In this document: positions 32,598-44,651 of the stretch, piece by piece
How positions within the stretch are numbered: the stretch's first letter is position 1
Layout: every line of letters begins with the position of its first letter
From: Xanthoparmelia taractica
Lineage: Eukaryota > Ascomycota > Lecanoromycetes > Lecanorales > Parmeliaceae
Length of the DNA: 64,000 nucleotides
NCBI GenBank assembly: GCA_033085395.1
Contig: JANQBS010000032.1
Span: 124,001 to 188,000 of the forward strand
Reading direction: 5' to 3'
Made by a program: the position numbers and the translations under genes
Notes under the pieces: model-generated
What the model saw: only the letters and a program-made list of their open reading frames with translations
Database searches by the model: none
What the model was told of the DNA's origin: nothing

Positions 32598-33837
32598 GGC
32601 TGTCTTGCGCTTGATGTTAGTGTTTAAGAGAGAATTTGAGTGATGGAGAGATTCAGAAGTATGGATGTAGCTCAATCTAACATATATGACATTCTTTCAA
32701 AGTGACAACTACCCGCAATTATAATGCTTGTTCCCGTTTGAGACAAACAGCCCTTGATCCCCACCCAGGACTGTGCAATAATATCCAATATCTATCAACC
32801 ACTGAATCGTCGAAACACTTGTCACCTCCCTCATCCCAGATAGATTTATAAGGCGGCAATAGTGCTCTTTAAGAACTTAGACAGAGGACGTGACCCGCTC
32901 AAGGTCAGACACCAATCTTCCAAAAACAACGCAGCCTAGTTCGCATCTCGACGGTAAGCCAACGCAGGCTCCAACCGTCGCCTACACCGCTACGAGCCAC
33001 AGAGCTCTCTCATACGAGACTTTCCATTATCCCAATGCCGGCCACATACTCTGCGATGTAGGTCCAGGCTCCTCAGATTCTGCTGACCGTTCGGACAGTG
33101 ATTGTCCGACAATTCGGGATGAGCTTTTGACTTACAGGATTTTTCCTAGTAATTAGTCGTTTGAGCACGGCCTGTCATGCAGATTTATATATTAGATGGT
33201 AACTTCAGCATATTGAACTTCTTTGGTGGGAAGAGCTCAGGTTTATTGAGAGTTTTAAGGCCGTCGAATCCGAGGTTTACGAGGTCGCCTTTCAGGTTGG
33301 GAAATTCTATCGCTCTGTACCATTTCTCGCCCACAAATGACTTGATCCAGATGAAGGGGGAAGGTGATAGGAGTTATAAGCTCTACACAATGTTTGCATT
33401 ATAATCTCGGTGCGTTGTAACAACAAGAGTTCAAGTCGTAAATTCTAAAGTAATATTACGAAAGCGCTAGCGACAGCTAGCGCTCCCAATACCTTAGTGC
33501 ATACGGTACCTTAGCCGCTAATGAAACTAGAGCAAAAAAAGATTCTTTAGAAGTGCTTCCTGACTGGCAAACAACATACAATCCGCGACTCAATTATATT
33601 GGGTTGCTAGGTCATGCCTCGGACTTACCTTGTATACACGTTGTCTTTGATTCTGTCTTTGATTTCTATACATGGACCTTCTCCGATATAGGCCCATCAC
33701 CTTATCTGTCTTGGGTGCTGGAAGACCGATCTTCGAGGAAGATGCTACGGGCTTTAGTATGTCACTACTTATCTTTGATTCTATAGCTTGGCAGAGTTTT
33801 ATTGACTTGTCCATGGCAGGCCTCCCGTACGCGGATC
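32598..33837. other. Intergenic region upstream of the helicase
   Basis: 1.24 kb with no supported gene. It contains the hairpin at 33463-33484. Divergent promoters of the 343-aa gene and the helicase lie at its two ends. Confidence 0.5.
33463..33484. repeat. Perfect 9-bp inverted repeat with 4-nt loop
   Basis: AGCGCTAGC, GACA, GCTAGCGCT are seen directly. It is GC-rich in an AT-rich spacer. It has no T-run typical of a terminator and no known role. Confidence 0.6.
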
Positions 33838-36800
33838 ATGCCGTCATCTGTACCTTCTCGCAATGGGTTTACCTTCCAACCATGGATAAATTCCAAGCAA
33901 AGCCGCCACAGCTCTTTCGCACAAGACTTGAAGACTGTAATACATGACCAAAGGATGGCGGCGGTATTACATGGTAAGAAAGGAAATGGAGGGGGGAAAG
34001 ATGGTGCAAAAAGGTCTCCGTCAGAACACGCAGCAACACAGCCTTCCTCTCATCAATCGAATACCGCTTCCCGTCATAATGCCCAAAAGTCCAAGCAGTC
34101 TCAACAGTCAAACAACCGACCGAACAGAAACCATCAGCGGGAGCAGCCTGGTACTATGAGCAGGAAGAGAAAGGCGACTAGTCCCCTCGCCCAACCAACA
34201 TCTCGACGACAGCGCAGCAACGCTCCAAAGCTCAAAGATGAAGCCTACATCCGAAGCACAATGCGCATCCCCACACCCCAAGAGTATCCCAATGCACCGA
34301 AAGACGTTTTCAAAAACCCCAGGTCCTCTATAATCAGGGTAGCTCATGGCTGTCAGTTAGCAGAGTGCCGCTCAGACGTTACTGCCCTATCCAAGGACGC
34401 TTACCAGTGCACCGCCTTTTACAAATCTGCGATGCACAGCGAAGCAGTTATTGGAGAAGGTCGTACCCAGGCAAGTCGCTCTGTCTCGTGAGATAACGTA
34501 TGCTAACATTGCTACAGAAAGCCGCCGAAAACACAGCTTGGCTACACATGGTGGCAAAGTTTCACGAGCAAGGTATACTTGAGGAGATACTTGACAAAGA
34601 CTCTGGCACAAACCAGGCCAACAAACATTCTGTGAAAAAGTCCAAAGCCGAAGACGAGGCTGCTGTACTGGACATATACAATTACGCAGCTCGATTTGAC
34701 GCCGTCCCCAAAATCACAACCAAGATTCATCGTGAGTCGGCTAGAAAGCAGAAATCCGTCGAAATGATCGTAGAGCTTCCAGAACAGCACATTCGAGTCA
34801 AATCTGAAGCTAGAGACATCAAGGATGCCTGGGTTTGGGCCGCGAACAAGTTTAAAAAGGAGGCAGAGGAATACCAAAAGGAGCATGGTAGTGAGACTAT
34901 CGTTATAAAGGATTCTGCTGCATTGACGACGGATAATGCATTAAAGTTCATGGAATTCTATAAGATTATCCGACGCGGTGTAGATATACAGGCCGAAGCT
35001 ACACAACCGGCACAACCGGCACAGACAAACAGGCGGAAGATGGCATCTCACTGCGTCCAGGTCAAGCTCAACGGGGAGGCGATTGGTGAGGCCGTGGAGA
35101 TGCCGTTGAGAAAGAGAGCTGAAGAGATTGCCTTTCTCACCGCCGCCATCGCTCTGAAGAAACGAGAGCCGGAGTTATATCCCCGGTTCCTTCGCGCTTT
35201 GCTGACTGGCAACGGAGAGATTCTGAGGCCAATCGCCCCTGTCGATATGTATATTGACGAAGACTGTTCTCTCGTCATGCGTGAGACACTGCTAGGAGCG
35301 CGTAGGGCAGGGCTACCAGATGTAATCAAAGATGTGCCATCGGAAGCGGGCCTTTCCGGAAACCGGAGAGGAGATTACCGACGTCCACTAGAAGCTCATG
35401 AGGCCCAACAGCGAGACAGAGTCTTGTCACAAAAGATGGACCGATTCCTCCAAGATCCGAACCTTGCAGATCTTCGTGACAAGAAAGCTGATCTGCCAAT
35501 GAATCAGTATCGAGCGAAGGTTTTGGACCTGGTCAACAACAATGTGTACAGTATTATCGTTGGGGCTACAGGCAGCGGTAAAACTACTCAGGTACCACAG
35601 ATATTGTTAGAGGACGCCATTAGCAAAGGACGAGGCTCTTCTTGCAACATCGTTTGTACTCAACCTCGTAGGATAGCAGCAATCTCGGTTGCTAAGCGGG
35701 TTGCAGTGGAGAGAGCAGAGACACTTCAGGATTGCGTGGGATATCACGTTCGCTTTGACGCAAAGCTCCCCAAACACGGAGGCAGCGTTACGTATTGTAC
35801 AACTGGTATTCTACAACAGCAGCTGCAGCATTCTCCTGATGAGGTGATGGACAATGTATCTCATCTGGTCATCGACGAGGTGCATGAACGTGACATGCTG
35901 ATAGACTTCCTTCTCATACTACTGAAGAAGAACATCGTGCGACGGCAAGCTCTCGGCAAGTCGAACCCACAGGTTGTGCTCATGAGCGCTACCATAAATA
36001 CTGAATTGTTCGCGTCCTACTTCCAGAGCAACATTCCCGGTAAGGGTCTAGTTGATTGTCCTTCCCTAACCGTCCCTGGTCGGACATTTCCAGTCAAAGA
36101 GAGATATCTCGATGAGATATTGAAGGATATAAGAACCACGAATTCTCAGACACATTTGAAAGCAATGTACGCGGACCCCGATACTAAGGAATATCTTGAT
36201 GCTGAAAATGAGTTCCGCAACCAAAATCCAATGACGGACACTCTTGAGTCGGCGGACGGATCGAGGAAGGAAATATCTTTGATTGACTGGAAACGCGAGC
36301 GAATTTCCTCAACTCGCGGAGGGGCTGTGGATCCGGCAATCGAAAAGGAGAATGGCCTAGTACCTTTAGGCCTCGTTGCAAGTACTATTGCGCATATTGC
36401 GAAAACAAGCCAGGAAGGGGCCATATTAGCGTTCCTGCCCGGGCTTCAAGAGATTGTGAAAGTTGAAGAGATCTTGAAGAGCTATGATCTTGGCGTCGAT
36501 TTCAACAACGGAGCGAAGTTTAAACTCTGTTTACTACATTCCAGTCTACAAGTCGGTCAGAACACTGTCTTCGATCCCGTACCAGAAGGCTGTAGGAAGA
36601 TCATCCTCGGCACCAATATCGCTGAGACTTCGATCACAATCCCCGACGTACAGTATGTGGTTGATACTGGTAAGCTAAGAGAGAAGCAATATGATCAAAG
36701 TCGTCGTATTTCCCAGCTCATTTGCACATGGATCAGTAAATCCAACTCAAAGCAACGTGCAGGCCGAGCGGGACGAGTCCAGAATGGTAACTACTATGCC

Positions 36801-38225
36801 CTATTCACCAAGGAACGTTACGAGAAGCTGCGTGCCATCGGCTTGCCGGAACTCCTTCGTATCGACCTCCAAGAGATTTGCCTCAAAGTCAAGGCAAACG
36901 CCCTTGAGGCTTCAATCCGCGAATTTCTAGCTGAAGCCATAGAGCCGCCCGATCCAAAAGCCGTGGACTCATCCATCCTCAATCTCCAAGCACTAGATGC
37001 CCTTACAGATAATGGCGAGGCCCTTACACCTCTCGGCCGGCTCCTATCTTCGCTCCCGGTCCATCCAAGCCTTGGTAAGATGATAGTTCTTGGCATCATT
37101 TTCCGCTGCTTAGATCCTATGATTGTCCTCGGCGCCGCCTCTGCCGAACGTTCACTGTTCATCAACCCTCTCGATGCCCGCGGTGAGGCTGCCCGAACCA
37201 AGCTTGCGTTCGTCGAAGGCAGTAGCTCCGATCATATCGCCTTTCTGAACGCAATTCGAGAACTCCGCCGCGTCCGAGAAGATCGCAACGACTACTGGAT
37301 GAAAGACTTCGCCCACCGCAGATTCCTTCATTTTAATGCTTTCAAAACTATCGAGGCCACTGCCCAGCAGATCGAAGATATCCTCATCGAAGCCCGCCTC
37401 GTCCCAGGAAGCTCGGGATTACGCCATGCGGGCTCTCAATTTGGCGGCCCTTCTCTTAACGAAAACAGTCACAAAATCCCACTCATCAAAGCCCTTGCTT
37501 TAGCAGGTTTCCACCCCAACCTCGCCATCAACACCGGCCCTGTTAGCTTTCGCACCACTGGCGAAAAAGCCTGCCTTGTGCATCCGTCGTCAGTCAATTC
37601 AGCGAAAGGGAGGAGAGACGACGATTTTCGAGTCGCGAGGCACACCTTGTACACGTACAGCACCATGGCGCGCTCCGGCGATGGCCAGACAATCTTCCTC
37701 CGCGAGACCACAGAAACAACACCCCTCATGGCAACCCTCTTCGGCGGCAAGTTGAAGCAGCACGAAGAGCGTGGCAATATCCTCGAGCTAGACGGCTGGC
37801 TCCCCTTTTACGTCCTCTCCCCCGACCGGCGCACTGCAAAGATCCTCGTCGAATTCCGAAAAGGTCTCGAGAGGCTCTTGGCTAGCGCGTTCAGAGATTT
37901 AGGAAACCTCTCAGCAGGGAGACGGAGTTCCGGCGAGGAGGGGCTCAGGGCCTTTTTAGCCGATGAGGAGGCAAGGAGGCTGTTTGCGAACGGCCTGGTG
38001 GAGGTGCTGGATCGGGATTCCCAGGTTGCTGAGAGGGCGGCGAGAAGGGGTTGGGGTATGGAGAGAGCGACAATGGCACCGGCTCGATCGCAGTGTCAGA
38101 GCCAGGGTCTCCTCAGGTATCCGAAATCCGGAGTTGACGGGGCTCTGCAAGCACGGAGCATGGAAAGGCAGAAAGGGAGGGAAGCGAAGATGCCCGCGTT
38201 CTACAACGATCTGATGAAGATATAA
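33838..38225 (+). CDS. DEVH-box (DEAH family) RNA helicase with double-stranded-RNA-binding motifs
   Basis: Two exons (start to 34470, 34518-38225). Two in-frame ATGs fit: 33838 (1446 aa, used here) and 33955 (1407 aa, MAAVLHGKKGN). The 47-nt intron has a GC donor (cag-gcaagt) and a ctacag acceptor; it splits the N-terminal dsRNA-binding motif (AVIGEGRTQKAAENTAWLHM). A second such motif follows near YNYAARFDAVPKITTKI. The helicase core has motif I GATGSGKTTQ, Ia CTQPRRIAA, II DEVH, III MSATI, V GTNIAETSITIPDV and VI QRAGRAGRV, then the HA2 and OB-fold region. Layout resembles DHX57/DHX36/MLE-type 3'-5' helicases that unwind structured RNA. The cellular role in fungi is not established from the sequence. 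Confidence 0.88.
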
Positions 38226-38559
38226 TAAGAGGCGGATGTTTGTCTGCATGGATGGAGCATCTTTTACATCTTACATCAAGGCTCTGTGAAGGGAATAAAT
38301 AGACATTTGCTTTCTATGCATTGCGTGGATATTGGTTTGGCTGTATGTAGGATAGACGAGGATCCTGTTCTTTTGCATGTTTGGTAGATGCCGCTGAAGG
38401 CGGTGGGTCTCTTCAGCTCTAGACACCCTACTCCGTACATAATCCTTCCCAAAAAGAACCGCAGTCGCCTTTTCATTGATCATCTATTTCCCTTTCCTTT
38501 CCTATGATTACAAACGCCAAACGAGATGAGTATAGGACAGCAAAGTACGTGACGAACGT
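38226..38559. other. Intergenic, nothing recognised
   Basis: 334 bp between convergent stop codons. Confidence 0.5.
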
Positions 38560-40732
38560 TCAGATATTCGGGCTCAATTGGTCGTACTTGACACACGATT
38601 CCACCTGCTCCACCGAAGCCTGCAGGTATTTTCGTATCTCGAGACCGACCCATACCTTGAGCATGGATGTGTCGCCCTCGCGGAGGCTTTTGAGCAGAGA
38701 AGTCCCACCGCCTTGGGCGCCGAGTTGGCGGAGGATCGGCAGGGCGCTGTGCGGGGCTTGTGAGCACACCAATCGGAAGGGTGGATCAGTGGGAGGGAAT
38801 ACGCAGCTTACCTCTTAAACAGATCGAGATTGGGATCAAGACTTCTTCCTATCCCCTCGAGGAGCAGAATGCTAATGACCACGTTGACAAAGTCGCCTTC
38901 CATGCGCACGTGATGGCTTCGGACCATGCATAAGACCTCGTTCAGGACGTCGCCGATCTTGATGTTGCCCAGGGCAAAAGTCCGGCTCTTCATGCCGAGC
39001 ACCAAGTGCTGCATCCGGAGCGCAAACACTTCTTCGTCGATGACGGCGTCGGGTTGCCGACACCGCTCGACCATCAGGTGCCCGGCTCGGTAGCCGTCGA
39101 ATTCGGCGATGGCTTTGAAGAGATCGAGGAAGTTCTTGCGGTTCGTGGCGTTTAAGGCTGTGACGAGACCAGTGTCGATAAAGATGAGCTGCGGGCGATA
39201 GCCTTCTTTGTCGATTTCGTCAAGCTCGGCCTTCCATTCTTCGGGGTGGTGCCGGTGAGGGCGGAGCTTTTGGAGAACCTCTTCCGTGACATCTGTGGAG
39301 TGTGCAGGGGTGTCTGATTGCTTGTGGCGGCCTAAAGACAGGCCTATTTGTTCAGGTTTGTAGAAGCGCACCATGATGTTGCCCGGGTGTAGGTCTGCAT
39401 GGACGAAGTTGTCTATGAGCAGCATATGCAAAAAAGCATCGAGACCTTCCTCTGCTATCTCTTGCTGGAAGACCCCCCCGCCATCTTCGAGGAAGGCTGC
39501 AAGGGGTATTCCTTGGGCAAATTCTTCTACCAAGACTTGACGGGTCGAGTGCTCCGCGTAGGGAAAGGGAAACCATGCCGTTGTTCGGTCCTTGAATTTC
39601 TTGCGGAACATGATCAGGTTTGCAGACTCGATGCGAAGATCGAGTTGCAAGCGCATCATTTCACCGAATTGTGCTACCTCGTCAGGCAGCGAGAGCCATT
39701 CCATTGTTGGAATTGCGTTCAAGACCGCAGCGAAAAAGCCCATGATTCGAAGATCTCGCCGCACCATTCTTTCGACTTTCGGGTGGAGCACTTTGATTGC
39801 AACGTAGGATGATGGTGTCCTTTGTGGTGTGGATTTCACCAACATATCTACGTTCTTCCTCATCCGCTGACTGATGTTACGCTGCTGCGGTTCTAGATCG
39901 GTATCACCGGGACTCGTAAACTCTGGTTTCAGCTTCGCCTTGTAGACTTGTGCTATCGCTCCGACTCCCAGAGGCTTTTCTTGAAACTCATCGAATATTT
40001 CCTCAAACGGCCGGCCGTCGAAGGCTCTGATGATTGTTTGCTTCGTATACCTCAAGGAGTGCGCTGGAGCGTTGGAGTGGAGGGATGACATGGTGTTGCA
40101 CATTTCTTGAGGGAAGATGTCTGATCTTGAAGCTGCCCATTGACCAAGCTAGACGTACATAGATCAGCGTGGAAGCCCTGCCCTGGTGAAACTATAGAGG
40201 ATACCTTGATGAAAGCTGGACCTCCCCGTTCCATCGACCGTACCAAGAAGGAGTACCACCAGAGCGTGCCAGAGCGCTCATTGTCGTGGTCTCTCTGTCT
40301 TCTACCCAACCAGATCAACGGCATGGTCCCGATCACTGGCACGAATATTATGACCAGGTGCAGGAACCGGAACGTTGTCGCTAATGGCTCGACGATCATC
40401 GTATCCACGAATAGGTAGATCGCTTCCCATACTCTTCTAAGACCATGCACATCCTCTGGTAGGTCTTTTGCGATCTCTGCCCTCGAAGCCTCCAGCATGT
40501 GTTCTTCTGGTGTCTTGCCATCCCCCGTGTCCTCCTCACTCAATGCCACAAAGGCGGCCGGCGATAGCAAGCTCCATATGAGTATTCTACCCTTTGGCGG
40601 TTTCGGAGGTCTGTGGAATACGGACCATGGTGTAGGTAATGAGTAATGCCTTTCATGGCGGGCAATGGATGCAGCGAGACGGTGAGGGTTTTGGCGAAGG
40701 CATAGTCGGCCAAGCGCAAAGGCTGTTCGCAT
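38560..40732 (-). CDS. Mitochondrial UbiB-family protein kinase-like (Cqd1/ADCK2 type)
   Basis: Three exons (40205-40732, 38812-40148, 38560-38746) join in phase into 683 residues. The N-terminus (MRTAFALGRLCLRQNPHRLA) is a good mitochondrial presequence, followed by a hydrophobic segment (LHLVIIFVPVIGTMPLIWL). UbiB landmarks: GGPAFIKLGQWAASR (the KxGQ motif, across an intron), PLGVGAIAQVYKA in place of the Ala-rich loop, VAIKVLHP (nucleotide-binding Lys), DNFVHADLHPGNIMV (catalytic loop) and LIFIDTGLV (metal-binding DTG). The loop form without AAAS is that of human ADCK2 and yeast Cqd1, which affect coenzyme Q distribution out of mitochondria. Divergent with the cytochrome c heme lyase gene across 282 bp. 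Confidence 0.88.
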
Positions 40733-41014
40733 CGTAGAGTGCCAAAATATCCCTTACTGGTCATTGGTGTATGTATTCTGTCGCGGATTCCATCTTGTAG
40801 ATACTCTAGATGATTGAGAAAACAAAGCAAGGCGGCGGACGTCATCTTGCCCGCAATCGCAAATCCACGGAATGGTCCCGTCTCGTACCTATTCTCTACT
40901 TTCATCCTACAGTACAATTCGCACCACGGCACTCCACACTTTGCGTAAGAAAGCTGCAAGGACCACAAACACACCGTCTCTAAGGATCGAGTTCGACTCT
41001 GGACATAAGTCGCG
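40733..41014. promoter_or_regulatory. Bidirectional promoter region of two mitochondrial genes
   Basis: Only 282 bp separate the UbiB-family start (minus) from the heme-lyase start (plus), so the promoters must overlap. No CCAAT box is certain. Co-regulation is an inference. Confidence 0.5.
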
Positions 41015-42056
41015 ATGGGGTGGTTTTGGGCAGACAGTGCAACGCCGCCGAAACCGCTCGCGCCTCATCCTCTGCCCAGCTCAGATGTCGCTCCTCCAGT
41101 AAGCTATACCTAGACACCGCTTTGGGAACCATGACTGACAATCCAAGCCTGGATGCCCTATGCACAATGCCACCCCGAGCTCCCCATTTCCTCCCCTAAA
41201 GTCGCCACAACAGCCAGCAGACGCCTCCTCATGCCCCGTCGCCTCTCCCCACGCTCCTCCCCCGTCTTCCACGCCTGAACCATCGGCTCTCTCCAAGTTA
41301 AACCCTCTGAACTATATGCCCTCAAACCTCTCCCAATCCCGTTCCACCAACCAGAAAATCGCCCTCCCAACTTCCCGCACCACATCATCCATTCCACGGG
41401 GCGATGCAGAAGCGAATTGGGAATATCCTTCCCCGCAACAAATGTACAATGCCATGCTACGGAAGGGTTACGATGACACGCCCGAAGATGCTGTGGAGAG
41501 CATGGTGGCGGTACACAATTTTTTGAACGAGGGGGCTTGGGCCGAAATTGAAGGATGGGAAGCAAGGTTTAGCAAAGGGTTGGGTTACGGATGGCAAGCT
41601 TGCCGTAGAGGGGAAGAGGGCTTTCAAGAGATGCCTCAGTGGGAAGGAGACAGGCCGAGATTGTTGCGATTCATGGGGAGACCGGGGGATTTGACGCCCA
41701 AAGCTTGGATGATGGGTGTTATAGGGAGGGTGTGGCCTTCGACATTTGCGTGAGTGTCATTGTTCTGAGGTCGTGAATTTTGCTGACTACTGCGGTATAG
41801 GAGCGAACCACCGTTTGATCGTCATGATTGGTATGTGCAAAGAACGACCGCCGAAGGGCAAACGAAGGAAATCAGATATGTGATTGATTACTACTCTGGT
41901 CCGCCGGAGCCTACAGGGGAGCCGGTGTTCTATTTGGACGTAAGACCGGCGGTGGACGGTCCCACTGCGGCGGCTGAGCGAATGCTGAGATGGGGTGGGG
42001 ATATTTGGCACCGGGCGAGCGGTGCGAAGGTCAGGGAAATGCGCCACGAGGGTTGA
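41015..42056 (+). CDS. Holocytochrome c-type synthase (cytochrome c/c1 heme lyase)
   Basis: Three exons (41015-41098, 41148-41749, 41801-42056) join in phase into 313 residues. The enzyme attaches heme covalently to the CXXCH of apocytochrome c or c1 in the mitochondrial intermembrane space. Landmarks: the heme-regulatory CPMHN right after the first intron, NPLNYMP, WEYPSPQQMYNAMLRKG, VHNFLNEGAWAEIEGWE (with the heme-ligand His), RFMGRPGDLTPKAW and PFDRHDWYV. A Pro/Ser-rich spacer of about 60 residues lies between CPMHN and the catalytic domain. Length is in the usual range of CYC3/CYT2. I cannot decide between the c and c1 forms. Confidence 0.92.
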
Positions 42057-42484
42057 GACTGTAGGATATTCGTGGTTGGTGAATGGCCAGGCGTTTTTGG
42101 GACTGGTCTAAGTTGCGTGTTATACAATATCGGTTACGCGTTGTATCTATAGTCTTCTTGCTTCTCTACTCTAATTCACCTTGGGCGCGCAAATTAATCG
42201 AGTATGATTAAATGCCAAACCCCCATTGACCCTCGCAGTTGTTCGGTTCTTGAGAAGTATATCCAATATTCCTCGCCCAACTCCACGTTATGACCTTGAC
42301 CGAAGTCGAGCCTCAGGGGCGTGCTCGGGAGTTGGCCCAGCGCGTGACGTCCTTAATTGGTTTCCGAAAGCCATCTACCAGGCTTCTCAAAAGGGTACAA
42401 GTCCTTGAATTTTAGACAAGACCACACTCGACTCCAATTCTTTCTCCGAATCAGCCTTCCTCGAACCAGGGCGTGTGGAACAGC
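42057..42484. other. Intergenic, nothing recognised
   Basis: 428 bp between convergent genes. Confidence 0.5.
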
Positions 42485-44245
42485 TCAACCAAATATGTGA
42501 CGAATCCTAGATGTGAAAGTCGGCACGGATGAGCCAAGGACGAACTCCTCCAAGACAACTTTGCCCTCATCCAACCCTCTCACAGCTTCCCCTTCCATAA
42601 CACCGTGACAATAGCATTCGCCAACGAGCACATACCAGTCACCGACTGCTCGCAAAATGAACGGCACTTGCGACCCCAGCAACACGCACACCAGATCTCC
42701 GGGCTTCGTCAACCGCGGGCCCAATCCCATGTGACCCTCCTCCGTAACGAAGAATCTTCGATTCCGGGTAGCTTGCTGAAAGCTAGCGACGAAGGAAAGA
42801 TTCTCTTGTACCATGCTTCCAGCAACCAAATCCTCGGGCTCGAAAGCCGTGGATGGGACTGCCATCCACGAGCAGAACCGAGCGCCTTCCTCGCTCTAGG
42901 TGGCTTTCTGGCAGAAGCTGTTCATATCCGTGATAATAGTGCACCAGAAGGCGTCAAATCTGCACTCACCGCTCGGGGTGAAGTCTGGTGTGTGTGTTCG
43001 GGCCAACCGCCATCATGTTTGAAAGAGTGTGAACATCCTCTTTTGGGTATCTGGTGTCTCTTCGGTGTCGCCGTCATTGCCGAGATGCGTGCCCAAGGCT
43101 GAGATTTTCCCAACACGAAGACCCTGTGCTCTCATTGTTCTGAGGTCGGCTGAGATGTCTACTCGTGCGGGGAAGCTTCCTGAGGCATTGAATATGTCAC
43201 TTTGGCCGTCTGCCGTCCAGCTTGAAATTGGTCTCGTTGGCCGATATCGCTCATAGATGCTCCAATCGGGGGCCCAAGATGGAAGATCAGTAATGTCGCT
43301 TCCGTACGATTGACAAGTGCTCAGGAGCTTGAGGCTGCGGTCTCTCAGAACAATGAACTTTGATACTTCGCTGTAGACACGCGCAACCGAGGCCGAGTAG
43401 TCGACTGCGACATCTCCACTTTTCAAGTCCTTGCAGATACCCAAGATAGCGAATACCTTGTCCCTCGGATCCCCACATTTTCGACCTTTGAAATGCCAGA
43501 GCTGCTTGAGAAGCGTGCATTCGGCCTCTGCTGCAGAGGCTTGACTCTTCCACACTTCTCGAACAACATTCACTGGGAAATCCATATTGATGTAACCATA
43601 TCCTGCCTGGAGTAGAGCAAAGGTCCGTTAGATTCCCCAGCGATATTGTTGAATCGCGTGAGATACCCGGGAGACACTATCCCAAGGGACAGATTTGCTC
43701 CCGCAAACGAATGACATCTGCGCATCGGGCATACAGACCTCTTGGATGACCTGTCAAAGAAGATCAGCGTCTTGCCTTTCCATCAAGACGGAGAACGTAG
43801 TACCCAAACCCTTTCAAACCAATTCCGTCGAAACAGACGATTGGCAGCAACCCAGGGCTTTGGATTGAAAAGCTCTACCTTCTTGGGGGAGCTTCTTAAT
43901 CAATGACACATTCGCTAGATCGACGTCCCAATAACTGCCCTCTTTCAACTCCTCACCTACCTGCTTAAGCGTTTCCATGCCCAGATCACTATCCTCGCTC
44001 GCTTCACCGGCCCAAATAACGAGGTGGGAAGTGCGAGCGTAGATCAACTGCATCTGTCTGACTTGCACGGCCTTTTCCGCATCATCTTTTTGGTTGATGC
44101 AGATGGCGTCGATCCACATCGTCCGTTCCGTGTCTTGGTGACGAAGATGCCGCAGAGCTGTCTCAAGACTCTGAGTTACCTGGAAAAGTTGTTTTAAAGG
44201 TGCTACAATCCTCCCCGCGTGCTCCCATACTCGTTCCCGACCCAT
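42485..44245 (-). pseudogene. HET-domain (heterokaryon incompatibility) gene, damaged
   Basis: Most of a HET protein can be read in order on the minus strand: VTQSLETALRHLRHQD and MWIDAICINQKDDAEKAVQV near 44180-44050, NRLFRRNWFERVW and VIQEVCMPDAQMSFVCG near 43840-43690, DPRDKVFAILGICK and LPSWAPDWSIYERY near 43470-43250, and the C-terminal RRFFVTEEGHMGLGP and RAVGDWYVLVGECYCHGVM near 42740-42600. Damage: a one-base frame change near 43865 between EGRAFQ and WVAANRLF with no room for an intron; an in-frame TAG near 42906 just before EEGARFCSW; and no readable N-terminal ALSYxWG motif. HET proteins trigger cell death after fusion of unlike fungal cells; this copy is probably inactive unless unusual splicing rescues it. 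Confidence 0.75.
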
Positions 44246-44651
44246 CGTCCCGAAGGATTGATCGCGTAACTACAGAGTCCAATTTGAACGATCCACATGC
44301 CTGGTCACGACAAGGGAGCGGAAGAACATCGCCTATGTTGTAGCGTTATTGCTCACGGACCGAGAGGCTAATGCGAGGCATCATCCCTGCTGCATGTGCC
44401 GAGGTCTCTACGCCCAATTGAACAGCATCAATGAATTTTTGTATAGTAAGGTAATAAAATTATCGTACGCATCGCGCATACTAGTCACGCGGCTTCTTTA
44501 AAACCACATCCCATTTATGTATGAAGTATTTTGTCTGGCTCGAGGCGAGCGCCATGCAACACAGTTCTACCGCGCCAAGTAATGTCTATGGACAAAGAGT
44601 CCTGCACGCCCCGCATACGATACTATTCAGTCGCGGTCTGCAAAACCTACT
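44246..44651. other. Intergenic, nothing recognised
   Basis: 406 bp upstream of the HET relic and downstream of the MFS gene, both on the minus strand. Confidence 0.5.

Noticed and set aside
32890..33156. Plus-strand frame as the first exon of the helicase
   Set aside because: It lacks an ATG start, and several stop-containing segments separate it from the helicase start.
42605..43102. Plus-strand 165-codon frame
   Set aside because: Antisense to the C-terminal part of the HET gene, whose protein signature is clear.
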